NCBI GenBank assembly: GCA_036268295.1
Contig: DATAUK010000036.1
Coordinates: 1-64,000, forward strand
Length of the DNA: 64,000 nucleotides
Origin: DATAUK01 sp036268295
GTDB taxonomy: Bacteria; Actinomycetota; Actinomycetes; JAFAQI01
Reading direction: 5' to 3'
Below are positions 44,397 through 52,379 of this stretch, piece by piece (within the stretch, counting starts at the first letter, position 1; each line of letters starts with the position of its first letter). Below the pieces are notes generated by a model, which worked only from the letters and a program-made list of their open reading frames with translations, searched no databases and was not told the origin of the DNA. Both the position numbers and the translations under genes were made by a program.

Positions 44397-44401
44397 AAAG
44401 A

Positions 44402-44995
44402 ATGACGGCAATGGTCGAAATCCGGACAACTCGCGATGCCCTGCTCGACGCGGCGTACGACGTGGTGGTCGCAGGTGGTTGGCAGGGCGCGCGGATGCTC
44501 GATGTGGCGAGCGCGGCGGGAGTCTCGCGCCAGACCCTCTACAACGAGTTCGGCTCCAAGGACGCGCTTGCCCAGGCCCTCGCGATGCGCGAGGCGCAAC
44601 GTTTCATCGACGGCATCAACCGGTTCCTCGACGACATGCATCCGAGTGCGCCGGTGGCGGCCATCGCCGCCGCGACCGAGTGGACGATCCGCGAGGCCGC
44701 CGACAACCCGCTGCTCAAGGCGGTGCTGACCGACGACACCAGCGAGCTGCTGCCGTTCCTGACCACCCGCGGCGAGGCGGTCATCGGCGCCGCGCGATCC
44801 AACATCGAGAGCTATTGGCAAGCCCACTGGCCCGACATCGCCGCCGATGACGTGGCGCTCGCCGCCGAGACGGTCGCCCGGCTGACCATCTCCTACCTCG
44901 TCCTTCCCAGCGACGGTCCCGACGGCTCCGCCGAGGCCATCGCCGCCCGAATGTCCACGCTGGTTGAACGACTTCTGATGAAGGGTTCGTCATGA
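44402..44995 (+). CDS. TetR family transcriptional regulator
   Basis: This 197-residue regulator carries the HTH in residues about 8-55 (RDALLDAAYDVVVAGGWQGA, then MLDVASAAGVSRQTLYNEFG with SKDALAQALA). The C-terminal part is helical. It overlaps the following diiron-protein gene by four bases (ATGA), so the two are translationally coupled and the regulator probably controls its own operon through the palindrome just upstream. Streptomyces has a comparable TetR plus ferritin-like pair between hisN and aroA. Effector unknown. Confidence 0.88.
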   Translation: MTAMVEIRTTRDALLDAAYDVVVAGGWQGARMLDVASAAGVSRQTLYNEFGSKDALAQALAMREAQRFIDGINRFLDDMHPSAPVAAIAAATEWTIREAADNPLLKAVLTDDTSELLPFLTTRGEAVIGAARSNIESYWQAHWPDIAADDVALAAETVARLTISYLVLPSDGPDGSAEAIAARMSTLVERLLMKGSS

Positions 44996-46095
44996 GCACC
45001 GCCGACAAGTACGCGACTCCGCTTGACGTCACCACAACCTGGGACGTCCCGGTTGCCAGCTCGACGAAGTTCAGCTGGGAGTACGACGAGGGCCGCGACC
45101 GGCTGCTTTCGCTGTATCAGAAGGGCAAGGACAAGCAGTGGGACTCCACCAAGCGGATCGACTGGTCGATCGAGGTCGACCACGTCAACCCGCTCGGCTT
45201 CCCGGAGGCCTACAACCCGTTTTTCGGCACCGAGGTCTGGGCCAAGATGAGTGAGAAGGAACACGACGCCTTCACCCACCATCAGGCGGCGTGGACCTGG
45301 AGCCAGTTCCTGCACGGCGAGCAGGGCGCGATGATCACCGCCGCCCGCATCGTCGAAACCGTGCCGGACCTGGACTCGAAGTTCTACGGCTCGACGCAGG
45401 TGATGGATGAAGCCCGTCACGTCGAGACGTTCTCGCGGTTCCTGCACGAGAAGATCGGCACGCTGTTCCCGATGAACAACGACCTCGCGTCGTTGCTGCA
45501 GGACGCGCTGGAAGCCAAGGAGTGGGACTACGCCTACCTCGGCATGCAGGTCCTGATCGAGGGCCTCGCACTCGCTGCCTTCGGCGTGATGCGCGACATC
45601 GCGGAGAACCCGCTGGCCAAGCAGCTGCTTGCCTACGTCATGCAGGACGAGGCGCGCCATGTCGCGTTCGGCCGGCTAGCGTTGCGCGACGCCTACGCGG
45701 AGCTCAGCTCGAAGGAGCGGTCCGAGCGCGAGGACTTCGTGGTCGAAGGCTGCTGGCTGATGCGCAACCGGTTCCTCGGCGTCGAGGTCTACGAGACGCT
45801 CGGGATGCCGGTCAAGGAGTGCACCGAGATCGCGGAGCACTCGGAGTTCCAGCAGATGTTCCGCTCGCTGCTGTTCAGCCGGATCGTGCCGTGCGTGAAG
45901 GACATCGGGCTGTGGGGCGAGAAGGTCCAGAAGTGTTACGCCGAGATGGGTGTGCTCGACATGGCCGGGGTCAACCTCGAGGAGCTGATGAAGGCCGACG
46001 AGGACCAGGCCGAGCTGATCGACCGCGAGAAGAGCGAGCTGGCGGCCCGGGTTGCCGAGGTCGACGACACGATCGCGGTCGGCGCCACCGCCTGA
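44992..46095 (+). CDS. Ferritin-like diiron protein (putative oxygenase/oxidase)
   Basis: This 367-residue helical protein has two Glu-x2-His type half-sites expected for a carboxylate-bridged diiron centre: HGEQGAM with DEARHVETFSRFLHEKIG, and IEGLAL with MQDEARHVAFGRLAL. This is the ferritin-like superfamily (relatives include ribonucleotide reductase R2 and AurF-type N-oxygenases). It is longer than storage ferritins, so a catalytic role is likely but the substrate is unknown. It is coupled to a TetR gene. The C-terminal 40 residues are charged and coiled-coil-like. ATG start. Confidence 0.8.
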   Translation: MSTADKYATPLDVTTTWDVPVASSTKFSWEYDEGRDRLLSLYQKGKDKQWDSTKRIDWSIEVDHVNPLGFPEAYNPFFGTEVWAKMSEKEHDAFTHHQAAWTWSQFLHGEQGAMITAARIVETVPDLDSKFYGSTQVMDEARHVETFSRFLHEKIGTLFPMNNDLASLLQDALEAKEWDYAYLGMQVLIEGLALAAFGVMRDIAENPLAKQLLAYVMQDEARHVAFGRLALRDAYAELSSKERSEREDFVVEGCWLMRNRFLGVEVYETLGMPVKECTEIAEHSEFQQMFRSLLFSRIVPCVKDIGLWGEKVQKCYAEMGVLDMAGVNLEELMKADEDQAELIDREKSELAARVAEVDDTIAVGATA

Positions 46096-46107
46096 GTCGA
46101 TTGCCCG

Positions 46108-46575
46108 CTATTGCAGCGGGATCTCGTGGCCGGAGCCGCGTTCGTCGTCCGGGCGCAGCCCGAACAGGCGGCGGCCGGTCTCGGTGATCGCGACCTCGTT
46201 GATGCTGGCCTCGCGGCGGCGCATCAGTCCGCGCTCGTCGAACTCCCAGAGCTCGTTGCCGTAGCTGCGGAACCACTGCCCGGCGCTGTCATGCCACTCG
46301 TACTGGAATCGCACCGCGATCCGTTCCTCATGGCAGCTCCACAAGCTCTTGCGTAGGACGTAGTCGAGCTCGCGTTCCCATTTGCCGGTGAGGAACGCCA
46401 CGATCTCCGCCCGGCCGTTGATGAACGTCTCTCGGTTACGCCACACCGAGTCCTCGGTGTAGGCGAGGCTGACCCGCTCCGGGTCGCGAGAGTTCCACGC
46501 GTCCTCGGCTGCCTGGACCTTCTGGGTCGCGCTCTCGACGGTGAACGGCGGGAACGGCGGGCGGTTCTCGGCCAT
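46108..46575 (-). CDS. DUF1348 / SnoaL-like (NTF2-fold) protein
   Basis: This 155-residue protein matches the DUF1348 pattern: TQKVQAAEDAWNSRDPERVS, AYTEDSVWRNR, then KWERELDYVLRKSLWSC, IAVRFQYEWHD, WFRSYGNELWEFDE and GLMRRREASINEVAI. The fold is that of NTF2/SnoaL proteins, a cone-shaped ligand pocket. Biochemical role is not established. ATG start with GGAAGGAAA upstream. It sits 25 bases downstream of rsgA on the same strand, but this link looks incidental. Confidence 0.85.
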   Translation of the reverse strand: MAENRPPFPPFTVESATQKVQAAEDAWNSRDPERVSLAYTEDSVWRNRETFINGRAEIVAFLTGKWERELDYVLRKSLWSCHEERIAVRFQYEWHDSAGQWFRSYGNELWEFDERGLMRRREASINEVAITETGRRLFGLRPDDERGSGHEIPLQ

Positions 46576-46599
46576 CGGTTTCCTTCCAATCGGCGCGTC

Positions 46600-47586
46600 T
46601 CAGGTGGCATCGCGGGTCACGAGCAGCCGGCGTAACGAGTCGAGTCGCTGGGGTGACGCGTGACCCGCTGCCACCCAGTTGTCGAGCTCGCAGACCGTGA
46701 CGTCGAGATGGTCGCAGTCGGTCGGGCAGGCGGTGGTGCCGACTGCCAGATCCGGGAAGCACTCGACCAGCCGGTCGCGGCCGACGTGCGCCAACCCGAA
46801 CGACCTGATGCCCGGCGTGTCGACCACCCAACCGCCGCCCGGAAGTGGCAGCGCGATCGCCGCGGTCGTGGTGTGCTGGCCCTTGCCGGTGCGCTCACTT
46901 ACCTCGCCGATTCGTTGCGTCGCATCAGGAACCAGCGCGTTGACCAGAGTCGACTTGCCGACGCCGGACGAACCGACGAAGACCGTCACCTGATGGTGCA
47001 ACCGCTCCCGTAGGTCCGCAACCGCGGCCTCGAAGCCCGGCCGGCCGCTGACCACAATCGGTACGCCGACCGGTCGATACGCGGCTTCGAGGGCTGCGGT
47101 CGGGGCTGCGTCGCTCTTGGTCAGGCACAGCACGGCGTCGATCTGCGCGTCGTACGCTGCCACCAGGCAACGATCGATCAGCCGTGGCTGCGGATCCGGA
47201 TTCGCCGTCGCGCTCACCACGACCATCTGGTCGGCGTTGGCGACCAGGACGCGCTCGACCGGGTCTGTGTCGTCGGCGCTGCGACGCAGCACCGAGCGCC
47301 GCGGCGAGATCCGCACGATGCGGGCCAGGGCGTCCGGGCCGCCGCCGAGATCGCCGACGAGGTCGACCGCGTCGCCGACGACCACCGCGCGACGACCCAG
47401 CTCGCGCGCCCGCATCGCGATCACGAAAGTGTCGTCGTCGAGCAGCACGCCGTAGCGACCGCGGTCGACGCTGACGACTCGTGCGTTCGTCGCGTCCTCG
47501 TGCTTCGGCCGTAGCCGGCTGCGCGGCCGCGAGCCACGGCCCTGGCGGCCGAGCCGGTCCTCGTCGTCGATCGGCTGCCGCGTCAG
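46600..47586 (-). CDS. rsgA: Ribosome small subunit-dependent GTPase A, apparent CTG start
   Basis: Circularly permuted GTPase that helps mature the 30S subunit. It has TKSD (G4), GSSGVGKSTLVNAL (P-loop), DTPGIRSFG (G3), and the zinc site CPTDCDHLDVTVCEL. The first ordinary start codon in frame, GTG 47448, would remove the basic N-terminus. Reading upstream gives DDEDRLGRQGRGSRPRSRLR and NARVVSVDRGRYGVLL, which match the conserved RsgA start. No ATG/GTG/TTG exists there. CTG at 47586-47584, with GGGAG seven bases upstream and overlapping the aroA stop as CTGA, is the best candidate (328 residues). It is translationally coupled to aroA, the order known in mycobacteria. Confidence 0.85.
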   Translation of the reverse strand: MTRQPIDDEDRLGRQGRGSRPRSRLRPKHEDATNARVVSVDRGRYGVLLDDDTFVIAMRARELGRRAVVVGDAVDLVGDLGGGPDALARIVRISPRRSVLRRSADDTDPVERVLVANADQMVVVSATANPDPQPRLIDRCLVAAYDAQIDAVLCLTKSDAAPTAALEAAYRPVGVPIVVSGRPGFEAAVADLRERLHHQVTVFVGSSGVGKSTLVNALVPDATQRIGEVSERTGKGQHTTTAAIALPLPGGGWVVDTPGIRSFGLAHVGRDRLVECFPDLAVGTTACPTDCDHLDVTVCELDNWVAAGHASPQRLDSLRRLLVTRDAT

Positions 47587-48875
47587 CGGGTGGCTCCCTG
47601 ACCGTCGACCGCGGCGGCCCAGAGTGCGGCGAAGCCGGGAAGTGTTTTGGCCGTCGTGTCGATGTTCTCGATCTGCAGGCCTGGGACAACCAGGCCGACG
47701 ACTGCGCCAGCCATCGCCATCCGATGATCGTCGTACGTCGAAAAGACATTGCCTCGCAACGGTTTCGGGAAGATCGCGAGGCCATCGTCCAGCTCCCGGA
47801 CGTCGGCGCCGAGCGCGGTCAGCTCGCGGGCGAGCGCGGCAAGCCGGTTGGTCTCGTGACCACGCAGATATTCGATGCCGACGAGCCGCGACGGCGTCGC
47901 CGCGACCGTGGCGACTGCGGCGAGCACCGGCGTCAGCTCTCCGCAGTTGCGGAGGTCGAGCTCGGTACCGGTGACGGCGTCACCGCCGCGGACCACCAGT
48001 CCGTCGTCGTCGAGCGACGTCGAGGCGCCGAACTGCTCGAGCAGCGCCGGCAGCATCGCTCCCGGTTGCGTCGACGCGACCGGCCAGTCGGGGATCCGGA
48101 CGCGTCCTGCCGTCACGACGGCCCCGGCAAGAAACGGCGCCGCACTGGACAGGTCCGGCTCGATCGCGGCATCGACGGCAGCAATCGCTCCAGGCGACAC
48201 CGACCAGTGGTCCGGCTCGACGCCGACGCTGACGCCGCGGTCGCGCAGCATGGCGACTGTCATGGCGACGTGCGGAGCATTCGGCACCGCACGTTCGCCG
48301 ACGTGGCGCAAGCTGACGCCGCGCTCGTAGCAGGCGCCGGCCAGCAGCGATGCGCTGATCAGCTGGCTCGAGGCGGACGCGTCGATCGCGACTGCACCGC
48401 CGGTCGCGCCGCCACGGCCGTGCACGGCGAACGGCAGGCCACCGCGGCCACCGTCGTCGATCTCGACGCCGAGACCGCGAAGCGCGAGCAGCAGCGGGCC
48501 GATCGGTCGCCGGCGGATCGCCTCGTCGCCGTCGAAGCTGATAGCGGTGTTGGCCAGCGCGGCGATCGGCGGCACGAACCGAAGCACGGTGCCGGCATTG
48601 CCGACCTCGATGTGGGCCGGGCTGGTCGCGAGGCTTTGGCCGTCGATCGACCAGTGCTCGTCCTGGCTGTCGTCGATCCGCAGGCCGAGGGCGCGCAGCG
48701 CACTCACCATGATCGAGGTGTCGAGGCTTCGCAGCGGCCGGCGGAGGATGGACCTGCCGTCGGCAAGCGCGCCGAGGACCAGCGCCCGGTTGGTCATCGA
48801 CTTCGAGCCGGGCACCCGAACGTCGGCGAGCATCGGGCCGCGGGCGAGCGGCGCGTCCCACGGCGGCGATGTCAT
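47583..48875 (-). CDS. aroA: 3-phosphoshikimate 1-carboxyvinyltransferase (EPSP synthase)
   Basis: This 430-residue enzyme joins shikimate-3-phosphate and phosphoenolpyruvate in aromatic amino acid synthesis. Diagnostic motifs are VPGSKSMTNRALVLGALADG, GNAGTVLRFVPP, the substrate loop ASASSQLISASLLAG, LRGHETNRLAAL with DDGLAIFPKP, and TYDDHRMAMAGAVVGL. The active-site Lys, Arg and Asp positions are therefore intact. Length is normal. ATG start. It is followed without a gap by rsgA (CTGA overlap), as in Rv3227-Rv3228. The divergent hydrolase gene begins 45 bases away. Confidence 0.95.
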   Translation of the reverse strand: MTSPPWDAPLARGPMLADVRVPGSKSMTNRALVLGALADGRSILRRPLRSLDTSIMVSALRALGLRIDDSQDEHWSIDGQSLATSPAHIEVGNAGTVLRFVPPIAALANTAISFDGDEAIRRRPIGPLLLALRGLGVEIDDGGRGGLPFAVHGRGGATGGAVAIDASASSQLISASLLAGACYERGVSLRHVGERAVPNAPHVAMTVAMLRDRGVSVGVEPDHWSVSPGAIAAVDAAIEPDLSSAAPFLAGAVVTAGRVRIPDWPVASTQPGAMLPALLEQFGASTSLDDDGLVVRGGDAVTGTELDLRNCGELTPVLAAVATVAATPSRLVGIEYLRGHETNRLAALARELTALGADVRELDDGLAIFPKPLRGNVFSTYDDHRMAMAGAVVGLVVPGLQIENIDTTAKTLPGFAALWAAAVDGQGATR

Positions 48876-48908
48876 CCTCGAATCGTCCCATCACCGTGCG
48901 CAGCCTGC

Positions 48909-48914
48909 GAATAT
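48909..48914 (+). promoter_or_regulatory. -10 box for the hydrolase gene (leaderless)
   Basis: GAATAT ends six bases before GTG 48921. Confidence 0.4.
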
Positions 48915-48920
48915 GGCGTC

Positions 48921-49538
48921 GTGGCGGCCAGGACAACGGTGCGGGAGATCGACACTCCCAGCGGCCCGGCGCGGGCCCACGTCACGAAGGCAAGCAGCCG
49001 TCCCAACCTCGGGCTGGCGGTGCTCGGTCACGGCGCCGGCGGCGGGATCGAGGCGCCGGACCTGCTCGCGGTCACCGCCGCACTCACCGACGTCGGGTGG
49101 AGCATCGCCCGGGTCGAGCAGCCCTATCGGGTCAAGGGACGGCGGGCGCCGGAGGCGGCGCCGCGGCTGGACGCCGCCTGGATCGCCGTGGTGGCCGCGC
49201 TTCGCGGCCGCCGGCGCTATCCGGTCCTCGTCGCCGGTCGGAGCAGCGGCGCCAGGGTCGCCTGCCGCACGGCGGAGGCCGTCGGTGCGAGCGCGGTGCT
49301 CGCGTTGGCCTTCCCACTGCACCCGCCGGGAAAGCCCGAGAAATCACGCGCCGACGAGCTGCTCGCAGTCACAGTGCCGACCCTCGTCGTACAAGGCGAA
49401 CGCGACCCGTTCGGCGTCGCGGCGGACCTCCCGATCGGGCCGATGGTCGTGACTGTGCCGGGCGATCATTCGCTGCGGCAGGCGCCGGAACAGATCGGCG
49501 AAGCCGTGCTGGACTGGCTGGCGGGAATCGGGCTGTAG
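48921..49538 (+). CDS. Alpha/beta hydrolase family protein (KANL3/TEX30-like)
   Basis: About 205 residues with the alpha/beta hydrolase core: LGLAVLGHGAGGGIEAPDLL (oxyanion-side His-Gly), the nucleophile elbow VLVAGRSSGARVACRTA (Gly-x-Ser-x-Gly), TVPTLVVQGERDPFG (acid) and VPGDHSLRQ (histidine). The catalytic Ser, Asp and His are therefore all visible. The group is small dienelactone-hydrolase-like proteins of unknown substrate, commonly next to aroA in actinobacteria. GTG 48921 is chosen from the -10 box upstream. A much longer open frame back to 47481 only shadows aroA and rsgA. Confidence 0.8.
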   Translation: MAARTTVREIDTPSGPARAHVTKASSRPNLGLAVLGHGAGGGIEAPDLLAVTAALTDVGWSIARVEQPYRVKGRRAPEAAPRLDAAWIAVVAALRGRRRYPVLVAGRSSGARVACRTAEAVGASAVLALAFPLHPPGKPEKSRADELLAVTVPTLVVQGERDPFGVAADLPIGPMVVTVPGDHSLRQAPEQIGEAVLDWLAGIGL

Positions 49539-49717
49539 GTCGGCGTGTTGGAGCAACTGTGACCGGAACGACACCGATTTCCGCGCGACCGCGACCGCCG
49601 CAGCGGCAGCGCTCCACCCGGCCCGGGATAGAGTTCCCGCGGCCCCCGGGAGTGACGTCGGCGACGCTCGTACGTTCTACTGCAGGCAGGGGTTCTGCCG
49701 TGCGGAGGGACGTCGGA

Positions 49718-50347
49718 TTGAGCGAGGAGACCGTCGAACAACGCGCCGAGCGCTTCGAGCGCGACGCGCTACCGTTCCTCGACCAGCTCTACTCCGCGGC
49801 GCTGCGGATGACCCGCAACCCCGCCGATGCCGAGGACCTCGTCCAGGAGACCTACGTCAAGGCATTCGCCGCCTTCCACCAGTTCCAGGAAGGCACGAAC
49901 CTCAAGGCCTGGCTCTACCGCATCCTGACCAACACCTTCATCAACAGCTATCGCAAGAAGCAGCGTCAGCCGCTGGAGTCCGGCAATGCCGAGGTCGAGG
50001 ACTGGCAGCTCGCGAGCGCCGAGTCGCACACCTCGTCCGGGCTGAAGTCGGCTGAGACCGAGGCGCTCGACCACTTACCCGACAGCGATGTGAAGGAAGC
50101 CCTTCAGTCGTTGCCGGATGACTTCCGGATGGCGGTCTACCTCGCCGACGTCGAGGGGTTTGCCTACAAGGACATCGCCGAGATCATGGGGACGCCGATC
50201 GGCACCGTGATGTCGCGCCTGCACCGCGGCCGGAGAGGCCTTCGGGAAGCTCTTGAGCACTACGCCGTCGACCGTGGTTACATCCGACCTGCGGTCGACG
50301 AGGCGCAGAGCACGACAGCTGACGTGACTGACGAGGTGGGCCGATGA
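49718..50347 (+). CDS. sigR: ECF RNA polymerase sigma factor SigR/SigH (thiol-oxidative stress)
   Basis: About 209 residues. Region 2 has ALPFLDQLYSAALRMTRNPA and DAEDLVQETYVKAFAAFHQF with GTNLKAWLYRILTNTFIN; region 4 has LPDDFRMAVYLADVEGFAYK and IMGTPIGTVMSRLHRGR. These match SigR of Streptomyces and SigH of mycobacteria, which turn on thioredoxin and mycothiol genes under disulfide stress. The start is TTG 49718, with GGAGGG eight bases upstream; GTG 49700 is an alternative. It overlaps rsrA by four bases (ATGA). A possible GGGAGT-N20-GTT promoter at 49648-49676 resembles the SigR consensus but the spacing is long. Confidence 0.92.
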   Translation: MSEETVEQRAERFERDALPFLDQLYSAALRMTRNPADAEDLVQETYVKAFAAFHQFQEGTNLKAWLYRILTNTFINSYRKKQRQPLESGNAEVEDWQLASAESHTSSGLKSAETEALDHLPDSDVKEALQSLPDDFRMAVYLADVEGFAYKDIAEIMGTPIGTVMSRLHRGRRGLREALEHYAVDRGYIRPAVDEAQSTTADVTDEVGR

Positions 50348-50628
50348 GCTGCGGGAATCCCCACGACACTGACTGCGTCGAGGTCATCGGGCTGGTCTAT
50401 CTCTATCTCGACGGCGAGATCGACGACCCACACCGCGAAGAGGTGCGCACGCATCTCGACGAGTGCGGGCCGTGCCTGCGCCAGTTCGGCATCGAGCAGG
50501 AGGTCAAGGCGCTCGTCGCCCGCTGCTGCGGCAGCGACGCCGCGCCCGACGGGCTCAAGCAACGGCTGCGCACCAAGCTGGCCGAGGTCAGCCTCGAGAT
50601 CTCGACCTACGAGTTTCGCGCCGAGTAG
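50344..50628 (+). CDS. rsrA: Mycothiol-system zinc-binding anti-sigma factor RsrA
   Basis: This 94-residue protein holds SigR inactive under reducing conditions and releases it when its thiols are oxidised. The zinc/redox ligands Cys11, His37, Cys41 and Cys44 (THLDECGPC) are at the same positions as in Streptomyces RsrA. Cys3 and a Cys-Cys pair near residue 60 are also present. Start ATG overlaps the sigR stop as ATGA, the usual sigma/anti-sigma coupling that keeps the two proteins at matched levels. Confidence 0.93.
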   Translation: MSCGNPHDTDCVEVIGLVYLYLDGEIDDPHREEVRTHLDECGPCLRQFGIEQEVKALVARCCGSDAAPDGLKQRLRTKLAEVSLEISTYEFRAE

Positions 50629-50681
50629 TCACCGATCGCGCGGTTGCGGCGTGCGTTCAGCCCGCTGCCAGCGCCGCCTCG

Positions 50682-50687
50682 TAGGGT
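50682..50687 (+). promoter_or_regulatory. -10 box for the epimerase gene (leaderless)
   Basis: TAGGGT lies seven bases upstream of ATG 50695. This favours 50695 over the ATG at 50689. Confidence 0.45.
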
Positions 50688-50694
50688 CATGACC

Positions 50695-51633
50695 ATGAAG
50701 ATGATCGTCACCGGCGGCGCCGGCTTCATCGGAAGCAACTTGGCCGACCGCTTGCTTGCCGACGGCCACGACGTCGTCGCGGTCGACGACCTTTCGACCG
50801 GCACGAGGGCAAACCTCGAGCGAGCGCTCGGCTCGCCGGCGTTCCGCTTCGAGCAGATCGACATCACGACCCCAGACCTCGTGGCGCTCGTCGGCGAGGT
50901 CCAGCCGGAGGTCATCTTTCATCTTGCGGCGCAGGTCGACGTCCGGGTCTCGGTCGCCGATCCGCTGAACGATGCCCGGCTCAACATCCTCGGGACGATC
51001 AACGTGTGCGAGGCGGCTCGCCAGGCTGGTGTCCGCAAGGTGGTCTTCACCTCCTCCGGAGGCACGATCTACGGCTCGCCGTCGCCGCTGCCCGCCGACG
51101 AGACCGTGCCGGTGAACCCGCTCTCGCCGTACGCCGTCGGCAAGGTCGCCGGCGAGTTCTACCTCGCCGCCTACCTCGAGATGTACGGGCTGGACTGGAC
51201 GTCGCTGGCGTTCGGCAATGTCTACGGTCCGCGCCAGAATCCACACGGCGAGGCCGGCGTGGTGGCGATCTTCGGAACCGCGATGCTCGAGGGCCGGCCG
51301 ACGAAGATCTACGGCGACGGGACCGCGACCCGCGACTACGTCTTCATCGACGACGCGGTCGAGGCGTTCGTGCTGGCTGCCGGCGGCGGCGGCGGGCGGC
51401 GGCTCAACATCGGGAGCGGGATCGAGATGTCCGTGCTCGAGCTGCACCGGATCGTCGCGGCCGCGGCCGGCGCTCCGGACGAGCCGGTGCTCGCGCCTGG
51501 TCGAACCGGGGAGCTGCAGGCGATCTCACTGGACGCCACCGCCGCGCGTGCCGAGCTCGGCTGGGACCCGACCACCGACTTCGTGACTGGGGTACGCCGC
51601 ACTGTCGAGTGGATCCGCTCGACGTTGGGTTAG
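50695..51633 (+). CDS. galE: NAD-dependent sugar-nucleotide epimerase (UDP-glucose 4-epimerase type)
   Basis: This 312-residue extended SDR has MIVTGGAGFIGSNLADRLL (NAD site), VDDLSTG, HLAAQVDVRVSVADPLNDA, SSGGTIYG, the catalytic SPYAVGKVAGEFYL (Tyr-x3-Lys), FGNVYGPRQNP, and the C-terminal IYGDGTATRDYVFIDDAVEA. This is the GalE/WbpP-like group that interconverts UDP-glucose and UDP-galactose or related sugars. The exact substrate cannot be fixed. Two neighbouring ATGs exist; 50695 is supported by a -10 box seven bases upstream. It may supply sugars for the glycoconjugate genes at 14-25 kb, but is not linked to them. Confidence 0.85.
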   Translation: MKMIVTGGAGFIGSNLADRLLADGHDVVAVDDLSTGTRANLERALGSPAFRFEQIDITTPDLVALVGEVQPEVIFHLAAQVDVRVSVADPLNDARLNILGTINVCEAARQAGVRKVVFTSSGGTIYGSPSPLPADETVPVNPLSPYAVGKVAGEFYLAAYLEMYGLDWTSLAFGNVYGPRQNPHGEAGVVAIFGTAMLEGRPTKIYGDGTATRDYVFIDDAVEAFVLAAGGGGGRRLNIGSGIEMSVLELHRIVAAAAGAPDEPVLAPGRTGELQAISLDATAARAELGWDPTTDFVTGVRRTVEWIRSTLG

Positions 51634-51662
51634 GCCGCGGGTTCAAACGAGCGACGTAGGAA

Positions 51663-51737
51663 TCAGCAGTTCGGGCGCTTGCCGTGGTTGGCCTTGCTCT
51701 TTGCCCGGGCGCGGCGCTTGCGCTTCTTCTTGGCCAT
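51663..51737 (-). CDS. 50S ribosomal protein bL37 (24 residues)
   Basis: A 24-residue, very basic protein: MAKKKRKRRARAKSKANHGK followed by RPNC and TGA. The ATG at 51737 is preceded by GAGGAGAC. The C-terminal ANHGKRPN motif is that of bL37, the tiny actinobacteria-specific ribosomal protein first seen in mycobacterial ribosome structures (also annotated AURKAIP1/COX24-like). It is too short for ordinary gene callers. It lies 12 bases downstream of nothing else on its strand except the DUF5317 gene, whose end is at 51750. Confidence 0.9.
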   Translation of the reverse strand: MAKKKRKRRARAKSKANHGKRPNC

Positions 51738-51749
51738 GTCGTCTCCTCG

Positions 51750-52361
51750 TTAGGTCGTGACCACGCTACCGGGTGCCGTTGCGCCGGCCTCGGTGTCGAC
51801 ATCGGACTCGGCCACGACGCCGGTTCGGCGCCGTGGCCGCAGGCCGAGCAGCACGAACTCACCGAGGCCGGCCGCGATCAGGGCATCGCCCGGGCTCACC
51901 ACCTCCGGGCGCCAGGGCAGCGGCGCCGGGATGACGTCACCCAGCCAGCGCCAGGTGGTGCCGGCGTCGGCGATGCCGTGCCGGGCGTCCGAGCCGCTGG
52001 CGATCTGGCCCGTCGGGACGTTCGCGCGCGCCGCAGCGGCGGCCGACACCGGCATCGCGCCGTTCAGCAGCACGACCAGGGCGTTGCACAGCAGCCCGAG
52101 CGTGACCAGCGGCACGCCGGCAAGTCGAATGTTGCGCAGGCAGAACGCCAATCCGGCCACGGCCGAAATCGCCAGGCCGGCGGGATAGAAGCCGTGGCGG
52201 TCGGTGATCCGCGCCAGCACGCCTCCCACGATCTGGGCAATGACCGCGACGAGGACCAACGAGCGGCCGCGTACCGGTAGGTTCGCCAGCGCTGCCCAGC
52301 GGCCGCCCGTCGCGAGCGCGACCAGCGCGGCGCCAACCAGGAGAATCAGCGCAAGTGCCAC
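51750..52361 (-). CDS. DUF5317-like membrane protein
   Basis: About 203 residues with five hydrophobic segments. It opens ALALILLVGAALVALATGGR and contains AVIAQIVGGVLARI, LGLLCNALVVLLNGAMPVSA and the ending TTWRWLGDVIPAPLPWRPEV with SPGDALIAAGL. That ending is the recognisable signature of the DUF5317 family, of unknown role. GTG 52361 is used; a longer open frame to 52616 only shadows the biotin carboxylase gene. It diverges from that gene with 18 bases between the starts. Confidence 0.7.
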   Translation of the reverse strand: MALALILLVGAALVALATGGRWAALANLPVRGRSLVLVAVIAQIVGGVLARITDRHGFYPAGLAISAVAGLAFCLRNIRLAGVPLVTLGLLCNALVVLLNGAMPVSAAAAARANVPTGQIASGSDARHGIADAGTTWRWLGDVIPAPLPWRPEVVSPGDALIAAGLGEFVLLGLRPRRRTGVVAESDVDTEAGATAPGSVVTT

Positions 52362-52367
52362 AGGCGC

Positions 52368-52373
52368 TAGTCT
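52368..52373 (+). promoter_or_regulatory. -10 box for the biotin carboxylase gene (leaderless)
   Basis: TAGTCT lies six bases before GTG 52380. The reverse complement of the same bases (CAGACT on the minus strand) sits near the divergent GTG 52361. Confidence 0.5.
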
Positions 52374-52379
52374 GCCGCC

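Noticed and set aside
47481..49538. 685-codon open frame on the plus strand
   Set aside because: Most of it lies antisense to aroA and rsgA and has Arg/Asp-rich shadow composition; only the last 205 codons (from 48921) are the real hydrolase.
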